Assembly (NCBI GenBank): GCA_027459665.1
Contig: DAIDHN010000022.1
Location: forward strand, 1-59,151
Source: Chthonomonadaceae bacterium
GTDB taxonomy: Bacteria > Armatimonadota > Chthonomonadetes > Chthonomonadales > Chthonomonadaceae
Length of the DNA stretch: 59,151 nt
Reading direction: 5' to 3'
The notes under the pieces are model-generated. The model did no database searches, was not told where the DNA came from, and worked only from the letters and a program-made list of their open reading frames with translations. The position numbers and the translations under genes are program-made. Shown here one piece after another: positions 9,075-16,635 of this stretch (the stretch's first letter is position 1; every line of letters starts with the position of its first letter).

Positions 9075-9102
9075 GCACAAATTATTTTATTGTAATTTGT
9101 GC
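9075..9102 (-). promoter_or_regulatory. 10-bp inverted repeat in the leader of the small secreted protein gene
   Basis: GCACAAATTA and TAATTTGTGC are perfect inverted arms separated by eight bases. The element ends about eight bases before the ribosome site of the 9056 gene, in the divergent region shared with the chemosensory operon. It could be a repressor operator or a leader hairpin that limits translation. Confidence 0.55.
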
Positions 9103-9141
9103 ATTTCAGTTATTGTTTAATGGTTTTTTTGCATATCCTTG

Positions 9142-9239
9142 CTGCTTAAAAGCAGTTTCATTCACACAGACGCAAAGGTATTTCAGAAGTTCATTTTTTT
9201 TGCACAGCAATTTTTAGGGTTTTCTCCAGATACCTTTGC
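9142..9239 (+). promoter_or_regulatory. Upstream region of the chemosensory operon with two dyads
   Basis: A small hairpin CTGCTT-AA-AAGCAG lies at 9142-9155. Further on, GCAAAGGTAT (9172-9181) is exactly inverted as ATACCTTTGC (9230-9239), 48 bases apart, around an A/T-rich stretch. The arrangement suggests paired binding sites of a regulator, possibly with DNA looping. A convincing -35/-10 pair was not identified. Confidence 0.4.
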
Positions 9240-9290
9240 CTTTGCCAATAATACTAATAAAACTAACTCATGTTTAACAGGAGTACTGGC

Positions 9291-9650
9291 ATGGCACAGG
9301 AAAAGCCTGTCACTTATCGGCGCACAGGTACGCAGGGCAAGTTGATACTAAGGGGGATAGTAGATATTTTTGAGGCGGAAGGGCTGCACAAAACTGCCTT
9401 GCGTGCATTGCACGATGGCAGCGCCACTACACTGCTGGCCGATTTAAGTGCAACCGAACGACTAGATATTTCTGCACTGCAAATACTCTGCGCACTTAAA
9501 CTGGCAACTGAAGAGGTTGGCAAAACCATGCTGCTTACAGGCGCCTCTGCAGAGCTCGAAACGTTTTTTGCCGCAGCAGGCATCACATACATCTGGCAGG
9601 CCGCTGGTAAAGAAAATCTCGGCCGGCAAAATAATCCGGGAGAAGAATAG
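9291..9650 (+). CDS. STAS-domain protein (anti-anti-sigma-like)
   Basis: A 119-residue STAS-like protein: TTLLADLSATERLDISALQILCALKLA matches the central strand, phospho-site loop and helix of SpoIIAA-type domains, which bind partner proteins and are switched by serine phosphorylation. S68-T69 or S75 in this loop is a possible phosphosite, but the canonical DSSG order is altered to LDISAL. AGGAG stands seven bases before the ATG at 9291, making a longer start at 9270 unlikely. It is the first gene of the che operon and is followed immediately by cheY. STAS genes heading chemosensory operons are known elsewhere; their role there is usually unclear. Confidence 0.8.
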   Translation: MAQEKPVTYRRTGTQGKLILRGIVDIFEAEGLHKTALRALHDGSATTLLADLSATERLDISALQILCALKLATEEVGKTMLLTGASAELETFFAAAGITYIWQAAGKENLGRQNNPGEE

Positions 9651-9651
9651 A

Positions 9652-10026
9652 GTGGGCAAAACAGCACTAATTGTAGATGATTCCAGTTCCATGCGCCAAA
9701 TGGTAGGCTTTACTCTGCGAGGAGCCGGATTCACAGTGATAGAAGGATCGAATGGACAGGAAGCTCTCGACAAGCTGACTGCAGGCGGGGGAAGGGTAGA
9801 CATCATTATTACAGACCTCAATATGCCTGTAATGGATGGGCTTACCTTCATCAAGCAGGTGCGTACACGCACTCTAATGAAATTTACCCCCATTCTCATG
9901 CTTACAACCGAAAGCCAGGAAAGCAGGAAAGCAGAAGGAAAAGCAGCAGGTGCTACTGGCTGGATTGTAAAACCATTTCACCCTGAGCAGCTGCTCAAAG
10001 TAATCGAAAAGGTACTTCCCGCATGA
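9652..10026 (+). CDS. cheY: CheY-type response regulator
   Basis: A single receiver domain of 124 residues. The acidic pair D9-D10, phospho-acceptor D55 (IIITDLNMPVMDG), T85/T86 and K107 (IVKPFHPEQL) are all in place. Phosphoryl transfer comes from CheA encoded just downstream, and the output would be a flagellar switch or another partner. The start is GTG at 9652 with GGGAGA nine bases upstream, directly after the STAS stop. The stop overlaps the cheA start in ATGA, so the two are translationally coupled. Its A/D pattern and context favour CheY over a larger-regulator fragment. Confidence 0.93.
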   Translation: MGKTALIVDDSSSMRQMVGFTLRGAGFTVIEGSNGQEALDKLTAGGGRVDIIITDLNMPVMDGLTFIKQVRTRTLMKFTPILMLTTESQESRKAEGKAAGATGWIVKPFHPEQLLKVIEKVLPA

Positions 10027-12050
10027 ATCTGGATATGACCATGTTTCACCAGGCTTTTTTTGAAGAAGCCGGCGATTTACTGGCAGAACTGGAAAACCAG
10101 CTGTTGCTGCTAGAAGAAAAACCAGATGATACAGAGCTTCTGAATACCATTTTTCGTTGCGCACACTCTATCAAAGGTGGCAGCGCCACTTTTGGCTTCA
10201 CCGAGATTGCGCACTTTACGCACTCGCTCGAAACCCTGCTCGATCGTTTGCGCAACGGAAAAATGCAGGTCACTCATCCACTCTCGCAGCTACTGCTTGA
10301 ATCGCTGGATCAACTGCGCTCGCTGCTTGCAGCAGCACGCGGCGAAACAGCTGATGCACCCAATTCAGAGCCTCTTATTGCCCGCATGGAGGCAATGCTT
10401 AACGGAGTTGCGCCTGTATCTGTTGCTGCAAAGGCGCCCCTGCCTGACGCTGCTGAGCAGGAAGAGTGTTTGCGGCACTGTGTTTTTCTTATTGCACCGG
10501 GTAGAGCAGTACTGCAGCAGGGAACAGACCCCGTTGCACTGCTCAAACATTTGGCAGCACAGGTATCCAATTTTACGCTGCGGTGCCGCCTCAGCCATCT
10601 GCCGCAGATAGAAGAGATGAACCCCGAAGAATGCTACCTGTACTGGGAAGCAGAATTTGATACCAGACTGCCAGATACAGAACTGCTTGATATTTTTGAA
10701 TTTATTGCCGATGAAAGCGAACTTGCCATTACAACTGTGGCAGGCATCTTCAACGGAATGCAGGAAACAGCAGTACCAGCGCCTGAACATGAGCATGCTG
10801 CAGAGACAGCACCCCCTTCTGCACCGACCGAAAATGCTGCCAGCGCTCTGGCAAAGCCAGAAGCACATACCCTGCGTGTTTCTACCGAAAAGGTAGACAG
10901 GCTCATCAATCTCGTTGGCGAACTGGTCATCAACCAATCTATGCTCAACGAGGCAGCACAAAATTTTCATATGGGCCGTCTGCCGCAGCTTATGGAGGCT
11001 GTTGCTGCCATGGAAAGGGCATCGCGCGAGCTGCAAGAGCGAGTAATGGCAATACGCATGCTGCCCATTAAGCACGCTTTTGGCAGATTCCCCAGACTTG
11101 TGCGCGACCTCGCTAATGCCTGCGGCAAAAAAATCGAACTCAAAACCAGCGGAGAAGAAACCGAGCTAGACAAAACCGTAATTGAGGCTATTGCAGACCC
11201 ACTCACACATCTGGTGCGAAACTCTATTGATCATGGCCTGGAAACACCACAGGAACGCCGCTTGGCGGGCAAGCCGGAAACAGGCGTGGTTGCGCTGCAT
11301 GCATTTCACGAAGGCGGCAACATTGTGGTGGAGATATCAGATGATGGCAAAGGTCTCGACCGAGAACGCATTCTGAAAAAAGCCATTGAGCGCGGCCTCA
11401 TACAAGAAAACGAAGTGCTGCCCGATGAAACCATTTACAATTTTATATTTCACCCTGGTTTCTCTACCGCCCCAACAATTACAGACCTTTCTGGGCGGGG
11501 AGTGGGGATGGACATAGTGAAGCAGGCGGTGGTGGGAATGGGCGGCAGCATTTCATTAAGCACTACACCAGGCGAAGGCTCATGTTTTCGCATTCGCCTG
11601 CCGCTTACAATGGCTATTTTAGAGGGGCTTTCTCTGCTGGTAGGAGAGGAAGTATACATACTGTCGCTCACCAGCATTGTAGAGTCGATACGCCCCAGGT
11701 CAGGCGACCTGCGTCTTATCGCCGGCACCTCAGAAGTAGTGCAGGTGCGTGGCGAGGTGCTGCCAGTGCAGAGGCTCTACCAATATTTTGGCGTAAAACC
11801 TGTAATTACAGACGCTACCAAAGGGCTGCTGGTAATTGTAGAATACGATGGATGCAAGGTAGCCCTCATGGTAGATGAATTGATTGGGCAAAGCCAGGTA
11901 GTAATCAAAAGCCTGGAAACCAATTACCGCAAGGTGGACGGCATTGCCGGAGCCACAATTCTTGGGGACGGCCGTGTGGCTCTTATCATTGATGTGCCGG
12001 GGCTTTTGCGCAATATGTCCCGCCGCTCCCAATTGCTCAGCGCAGCCTGA
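10023..12050 (+). CDS. cheA: Chemotaxis histidine kinase CheA
   Basis: A complete 675-residue CheA. The N-terminal Hpt domain carries the phospho-histidine H48 in FRCAHSIKGGSATFGF. A P2-like region follows (about 150-245), then a low-complexity linker, the P3 dimerisation helices (LRVSTEKVDRLINLVGELV, about 283-350), the P4 kinase with the N box HLVRNSIDHGLE, G1 box ISDDGKGLD and G2 box GRGVGMD, and the C-terminal CheW-like P5 domain. It autophosphorylates in receptor arrays and passes phosphate to CheY. The ATG overlaps the cheY stop. No anomalies in the catalytic boxes were seen. Confidence 0.97.
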   Translation: MNLDMTMFHQAFFEEAGDLLAELENQLLLLEEKPDDTELLNTIFRCAHSIKGGSATFGFTEIAHFTHSLETLLDRLRNGKMQVTHPLSQLLLESLDQLRSLLAAARGETADAPNSEPLIARMEAMLNGVAPVSVAAKAPLPDAAEQEECLRHCVFLIAPGRAVLQQGTDPVALLKHLAAQVSNFTLRCRLSHLPQIEEMNPEECYLYWEAEFDTRLPDTELLDIFEFIADESELAITTVAGIFNGMQETAVPAPEHEHAAETAPPSAPTENAASALAKPEAHTLRVSTEKVDRLINLVGELVINQSMLNEAAQNFHMGRLPQLMEAVAAMERASRELQERVMAIRMLPIKHAFGRFPRLVRDLANACGKKIELKTSGEETELDKTVIEAIADPLTHLVRNSIDHGLETPQERRLAGKPETGVVALHAFHEGGNIVVEISDDGKGLDRERILKKAIERGLIQENEVLPDETIYNFIFHPGFSTAPTITDLSGRGVGMDIVKQAVVGMGGSISLSTTPGEGSCFRIRLPLTMAILEGLSLLVGEEVYILSLTSIVESIRPRSGDLRLIAGTSEVVQVRGEVLPVQRLYQYFGVKPVITDATKGLLVIVEYDGCKVALMVDELIGQSQVVIKSLETNYRKVDGIAGATILGDGRVALIIDVPGLLRNMSRRSQLLSAA

Positions 12051-12089
12051 GCACATTCAGCGGCGCTGCCGCACACGGAGTGAGAATGT

Positions 12090-12584
12090 ATGACTACCAA
12101 CAACGAAACAGGCGCTTTACAAATGGGAACATCTGCTGATGCATTTCAATTTCTTACCTTCTCTTTAGGAGAAGAAGAATATGGCATCGACATTTTGAAA
12201 GTGCAAGAAATCAAGGGGTATATGCCCACCACGCGAATACCAAATTCACCACAAGAGGTATGCGGGGTGCTCAATCTGCGCGGAGCTATTGTGCCTATTG
12301 TAGATTTACGAAGAAAATTTCACCTTGAACCCGCTGAATACGATCAGTTTACCTGCATTGTTGTGGTAGTAGTGCAGGAAAAGGTAATGGGCATTATTGT
12401 AGACAGTGTTTCTGAAGTAATGAATATTGCCCCTTCCGACATTCAGCCGCCACCCAATTTCGGATACGGCACAACTACTTCTGCCTTACGCGGCATGGCT
12501 CGCGTGAATGAAAAACTGATCATTTTGCTAGACATAGACACAGTACTACTGGGAGAAAACAGCGCCACAGCTATCGCGGCCTGA
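12090..12584 (+). CDS. cheW: Chemotaxis coupling protein CheW
   Basis: A 164-residue Che[27 protein letters not shown] followed by [21 protein letters not shown] and the C-terminal [13 protein letters not shown] are the standard segments of the two-subdomain beta fold. It links receptors to CheA in the signalling array. GGAG precedes the ATG at 12090 by nine bases, and the gene lies 39 bases after cheA and 38 before the receptor gene, so it belongs to the same operon. Nothing unusual in length or motifs. Confidence 0.96.
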   Translation: MTTNNETGALQMGTSADAFQFLTFSLGEEEYGIDILKVQEIKGYMPTTRIPNSPQEVCGVLNLRGAIVPIVDLRRKFHLEPAEYDQFTCIVVVVVQEKVMGIIVDSVSEVMNIAPSDIQPPPNFGYGTTTSALRGMARVNEKLIILLDIDTVLLGENSATAIAA

Positions 12585-12622
12585 AACGAACGACACCATT
12601 CAGACACAACGAGGACACCAAC

Positions 12623-14713
12623 ATGGCATTGCCACAGAAAAAAACCATTGCCGCAGCACCTGCTGCACCTGCCGAGAAAGCACCTGTCAGAAGGACGGCA
12701 AGACCGCCGCGCCTCTCTGTAGTAGAAAGCACTATACCAGAGCAAAACATTTCGCAGTGGGCTTTTAATGCATTGCAGCAGAGCCGTGCCTGCACGTTTT
12801 TATGCGACGACCGCTTTCAGGTTCTCTTTGCCAATCAGAAAGCCTGTGATACGCTTGCACTCATGGAACCAAACCTGCACAAGTGGAGCGACCAGTGGAA
12901 AAGCTTTCATGCAGCTGACATCATTGGAATGAGCCTGGATTTTCTCTTCACCGATGAGCCTTTAGAATTTCGACGTGCATCAGACCCGCGCAATCACCCC
13001 TATCAGCACCTCCTGCGCACTGGCCCATGCACCTGCGACGTGCAAATAACAGGCATCTACGACGAAGACCAGAATTTGGTTGGGTACGCAGTAGACTGGG
13101 AGCGAATTACAGACAAACTGGCACAGCAGCAGCGCATCAACATGCTTACCTCTGTTCTGGAAAACGCCAACACCAATGTGATGATTATCGATCATGACTT
13201 CAATTTGACCTACATGAACAAAAAGTCTACAGCCACTCTCAAAAGCATCGAGCCAGAGCTGAAGAAAGTGTATGGCGCAGGCTTTATAGCAGATCAGCTA
13301 TTGGGGCACTGCATCGATGAGTTTCATAAAAACCCAAGCCATCAGCGCAGCCTTTTCAAAAACGAGGCCATTTTTCCATACGCGGCCAATATCGAACTGG
13401 GGCCAATTACTCTGTCTCTTGTTGTGCAATCTATCAAGAATGAACGCGGCGATGTAGTAGCCTACTGTGCTGAATGGGAAGATATTACCGAAAAACTGGC
13501 ACAGGAAAAAAGGCAGCAGTCAGAACTGGAAGAAAAACGCTACCTGGATGCAAAAATCTCGGAACTGCAGTCTGCCGCACTTGCGATTGCCAAAGGCGAC
13601 CTTTCACAAAACATTCCTATTGAGCGTGACGACTCGATAGGCAAACTTTCGCAGGCATTCAACGAAATGACTGCATCACTGGGAGCTATGGCAGAAGCTG
13701 CTGACAGAATTTCTGCAGGCGACCTTATGGTGCAGGTACATCCGCAAAGCGACAGAGATGTGCTGGGCAGCGCTTTTGCAAACATGATCACCAACCTTTC
13801 AAGGCTGGTTGCCCAAACACGCACAGCCGCAGACAGCATTGTACAGGCATCTGGCGAGCTTGCCTCTGGAACCGATGACCTTTCGCAGCGCACAGAAGAG
13901 CAAGCCTCCAGCCTGGAAGAGACCGCTTCCAGCATGGAAGAGATGACTTCTACTGTAAAGCAGAATGCCGACAATGCACGGCAGGCCAATCAGCTGGCGG
14001 CACAGGCAAGAGAAGTGGCGGAAAAGGGCGGCAGCGTGGTAGGCAATGCAGTGCTCTCTATGGAAGAAATCAACAAGGCAAGCAAACGCATTTCAGATAT
14101 TATCTCAGTAATAGACGAAATAGCCTTTCAAACCAATCTGCTTGCCCTCAATGCAGCCGTAGAAGCTGCGCGTGTGGGCGAACAGGGCAGGGGATTTGCC
14201 GTAGTAGCCGCCGAGGTACGCAGCCTCGCAGGCCGAAGCGCCTCTGCCGCCAAAGAAATCAAAGCCCTGGTGCAAGACAGCAGCCAGAAGGTGCAGGAAG
14301 GCACCTCACACGTTAACCAGAGCGGCCAAACACTTGAGGAAATCATGCTGGCAGTAAAAAAGGTGGCAGATATCATTGCCGAAATATCGGCAGCCTCACA
14401 AGAACAGGCTGCCGGCATAGAGCAGGTAAACAAAGCCATTATGCAAATGGATCAAATTACCCAGCAGAATGCTGCACTGGTAGAAGAAGCTTCTGCTGCA
14501 AGCCAGTCTATGAATCAGCAGGCCCGCGATTTGCAAAATCAGGTCAGCCAGTTTCAGATAGATGGCGCCTTCTTGCAAGAAGTACAGTCTGCCTCACCAG
14601 CTGCGAAACCCTCCAACCGCCCAGCGCCGCGTGCAGCAGCAGCTTCCCGCCCAGCCCCTGCTGCCAGACGTACTGCCGCACAAACAAACAACGATGGGTT
14701 TGAAGAGTTCTAA
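12623..14713 (+). CDS. Soluble methyl-accepting chemotaxis protein with two PAS domains
   Basis: A 696-residue receptor with no signal peptide or transmembrane helix. Two PAS-like domains (about 35-165 and 175-295; each ends in a WE-ITDK/WEDITEK linker) are followed by HAMP segments (about 305-410) and a long coiled-coil signalling domain. The hairpin tip [19 protein letters not shown]...[15 protein letters not shown] is intact, so it should bind CheA and CheW. Glutamate- and glutamine-rich methylation-type helices flank the tip. The tail is Pro/Ala-rich and ends in GFEEF, resembling the xWxxF tether by which CheR docks. It is the last gene of the operon, before a strong hairpin. Ligand unknown; PAS domains suggest redox, oxygen or small-molecule sensing. 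Confidence 0.95.
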   Translation: MALPQKKTIAAAPAAPAEKAPVRRTARPPRLSVVESTIPEQNISQWAFNALQQSRACTFLCDDRFQVLFANQKACDTLALMEPNLHKWSDQWKSFHAADIIGMSLDFLFTDEPLEFRRASDPRNHPYQHLLRTGPCTCDVQITGIYDEDQNLVGYAVDWERITDKLAQQQRINMLTSVLENANTNVMIIDHDFNLTYMNKKSTATLKSIEPELKKVYGAGFIADQLLGHCIDEFHKNPSHQRSLFKNEAIFPYAANIELGPITLSLVVQSIKNERGDVVAYCAEWEDITEKLAQEKRQQSELEEKRYLDAKISELQSAALAIAKGDLSQNIPIERDDSIGKLSQAFNEMTASLGAMAEAADRISAGDLMVQVHPQSDRDVLGSAFANMITNLSRLVAQTRTAADSIVQASGELASGTDDLSQRTEEQASSLEETASSMEEMTSTVKQNADNARQANQLAAQAREVAEKGGSVVGNAVLSMEEINKASKRISDIISVIDEIAFQTNLLALNAAVEAARVGEQGRGFAVVAAEVRSLAGRSASAAKEIKALVQDSSQKVQEGTSHVNQSGQTLEEIMLAVKKVADIIAEISAASQEQAAGIEQVNKAIMQMDQITQQNAALVEEASAASQSMNQQARDLQNQVSQFQIDGAFLQEVQSASPAAKPSNRPAPRAAAASRPAPAARRTAAQTNNDGFEEF

Positions 14714-14728
14714 ACAACTCTGATCCCG

Positions 14729-14762
14729 GCAGAAGAACGCCTGTTCAAAGGCGTTCTTCTGC
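14729..14762. terminator. Strong bidirectional hairpin between the receptor gene and dapF
   Basis: GCAGAAGAACGCC and its exact complement GGCGTTCTTCTGC form a 13-bp stem around an eight-base loop. It sits between the convergent stops of the chemoreceptor gene and dapF and can serve both strands, although no clean T run follows. Confidence 0.75.
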
Positions 14763-14772
14763 TGACGCCGCC

Positions 14773-15633
14773 TCAGAGTTCCAGCAGATAACAGCCTTCA
14801 AATACCACAGAGGCCGGCCCGGTCATTTCTATTTGTTTTCCCGGCTGCCATACAATGTTCAGGCTGCCTCCTCTGCTCATCACAGCCACTTTTTCTCCTG
14901 GTTCTGCTATTCCCTGCAGCACAGCTGCTACGGTGGCAGCACATGCCCCGGTGCCGCATCCCCAGGTCTCGCCCGCGCCTCTTTCCCATATGCGCAGCCG
15001 CAGCACGCCCTCTGCTTCCTTTTTACACCACATCAGGCTAACCCGTTCGGGAAACAGGGCATGGCATTCTACCTGGGGGCTAATGCGTAAAAACTCTTCA
15101 TCTCCGGGCAGTTCGTCCACAAAAGTGACCGCATGCGCCGACCCCGTAGAAAGCACGCGCACCGCAATCTTTTCTCCGTTTTGCAAAGTTAGCAGACAGG
15201 GCTGTTCAGCATTGTCAGGCAGCAGCGCCGGTACATCTTGAGGCAGCAGGCCAGGTTCCCCCATGGTAACAGTCACTTCATAACGCCCCTCATTTGGGGT
15301 CTGTTTCACTTCAGCCCTGCGCACTCCAGCCAGAGTTGCTATTTGCAGGCTGTTTTTTTCTACCATGGCATGTTCCACGGCAAAGCGTGCAACACAGCGC
15401 AATCCATTGCCGCAAACATCTTCCGTGCCATCGGGGTTATACATGCGCATAGCAAGGTCGGCTTCCTGCGAATCTTCCAGCACCAGCAGGCCATCTGCGC
15501 CCACCCCAAACCTGCGGTCGCATAACTGCTGTGCAAGCATCGGCCAATTTTTTGAGGGGCGGTGCATGCTGTTGATTACTACAAAGTCGTTGCCCACTCC
15601 CTGCATTTTTGTAAAAGCAATGTATTCCTGCAT
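14773..15633 (-). CDS. dapF: Diaminopimelate epimerase
   Basis: DapF interconverts LL- and meso-diaminopimelate for lysine and peptidoglycan synthesis, without cofactor, using two cysteines. Both are present: C74 in EDVCGNGLRC and C226 in WGCGTGACAA. The length of 286 residues is normal, and the start at 15633 has GGAG upstream. It is separated from atpG by a rho-independent terminator, so it is probably transcribed on its own or by readthrough. The aspartate kinase gene of the same pathway lies at the other end of the ATP synthase block, so lysine-pathway genes bracket that operon. Confidence 0.96.
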   Translation of the reverse strand: MQEYIAFTKMQGVGNDFVVINSMHRPSKNWPMLAQQLCDRRFGVGADGLLVLEDSQEADLAMRMYNPDGTEDVCGNGLRCVARFAVEHAMVEKNSLQIATLAGVRRAEVKQTPNEGRYEVTVTMGEPGLLPQDVPALLPDNAEQPCLLTLQNGEKIAVRVLSTGSAHAVTFVDELPGDEEFLRISPQVECHALFPERVSLMWCKKEAEGVLRLRIWERGAGETWGCGTGACAATVAAVLQGIAEPGEKVAVMSRGGSLNIVWQPGKQIEMTGPASVVFEGCYLLEL

Positions 15634-15654
15634 GGCTTATTCTCCAAGCCTGTT

Positions 15655-15687
15655 GAAAAAAGCCTCTCCTTCGCCCGAAAGAGAGGC
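15655..15687 (-). terminator. Rho-independent terminator of the ATP synthase operon
   Basis: On the minus strand GCCTCTC pairs with GAGAGGC around a 12-base loop and is followed by TTTTTT. It stands 26 bases after the atpG stop, marking the end of the transcript before dapF. Confidence 0.85.
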
Positions 15688-15712
15688 CGTAGCAATACCT
15701 GTCATACGTACA

Positions 15713-16576
15713 TCAGCCCTTCAATGCTTCTGCACCACCCACAATTTCTGAAATTTCTCTGGTAATACCAGCCTGGCGCACCCTGTTCATTTGCAATGTG
15801 AGTGTTTGTATCATTTTGCCGGCGTTTTCTGTAGCATTGCTCATGGCGGTCATACGCGAGCCATGTTCGCTTGCAACAGATTCAAGCAGTGCCTGGAATA
15901 CCTGCCCTTCGAGATAACGGGGCAGCAGCGCCTGCATAAGGCTGGCGGCATCTGGCTCAAACAGATAGTCATCCTGTTCTGTGGTATCGGGGTCACCGGC
16001 AGCAGGGGTTTGAATAGGCAGCAGCTGCATATCGGCAGGCTTCTGGGTGATAGCGGTAAAGAAACGCGTGTAGAGCAGAATGATCTGATCTACCTCGCCG
16101 CTCTCAAAATCTTCTCTCAGCACTCGTGCAATATCTCTGGCCTCGCTCACCGTAACCAGACTCCCCACAGAAAATTCCTGGCGCACGGGGTAACCGCGGC
16201 GCGAGAAAAACTGTATGCCCTTTTTTCCTACCAGGTACAGGCGCAGGTTCTCTTTGTCGTATTCTTTCAAAATCTCTGTGGCACGCCTGAAAATAGAGGA
16301 GTTGTACGAACCTGCCAAACCTCTGTCTGAGGTAATAATCAGGTAGCCGGTTCGCTTCGTTTCACGCACTTCCAGCAGCGGATGTTCCAGCCCTTCTGCA
16401 GCTTTTGCCATTCCACCCATAAGATCGCGCAGCGATTCAGAGTAGGGGCGTGCTGCCTGCACACTGTCTTGCGCACGCTTAAGGCGTGCCGCCGCCACCA
16501 TTTTCATGGCTTTGGTAATTTGCTGTATGTTTTTTGCCACCCGTATACGCTGACGCACCTGGCGAATGGTTGCCAT
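15713..16576 (-). CDS. atpG: F-type ATP synthase gamma subunit
   Basis: The central rotor shaft of F1. The N-terminal helix MATIRQVRQRIRVAKNIQQITKAMKMVAAARLKRAQ and the C-terminal ATENAGKMIQTLTLQMNRVRQAGITREISEI are the conserved coiled-coil halves. The length of 287 residues is typical. Upstream GGAAATG supports the start at 16576. Normally atpD and atpC follow; here the operon ends with a terminator instead, and an oxidoreductase gene separates atpG from atpA. No defects seen in the protein. Confidence 0.97.
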   Translation of the reverse strand: MATIRQVRQRIRVAKNIQQITKAMKMVAAARLKRAQDSVQAARPYSESLRDLMGGMAKAAEGLEHPLLEVRETKRTGYLIITSDRGLAGSYNSSIFRRATEILKEYDKENLRLYLVGKKGIQFFSRRGYPVRQEFSVGSLVTVSEARDIARVLREDFESGEVDQIILLYTRFFTAITQKPADMQLLPIQTPAAGDPDTTEQDDYLFEPDAASLMQALLPRYLEGQVFQALLESVASEHGSRMTAMSNATENAGKMIQTLTLQMNRVRQAGITREISEIVGGAEALKG

Positions 16577-16608
16577 ATATTTTCATTTCCTTCATACAGA
16601 ATATAATG

Positions 16609-16631
16609 CCAAACAGACTGTCTCTGTTTGG
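16609..16631 (-). other. Intercistronic hairpin between the oxidoreductase gene and atpG
   Basis: CCAAACAGA and TCTGTTTGG are exact inverted arms five bases apart, just after the oxidoreductase stop. There is no T run, so it more likely modulates mRNA stability or expression of atpG than ends transcription. Confidence 0.5.
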
Positions 16632-16635
16632 TAAG

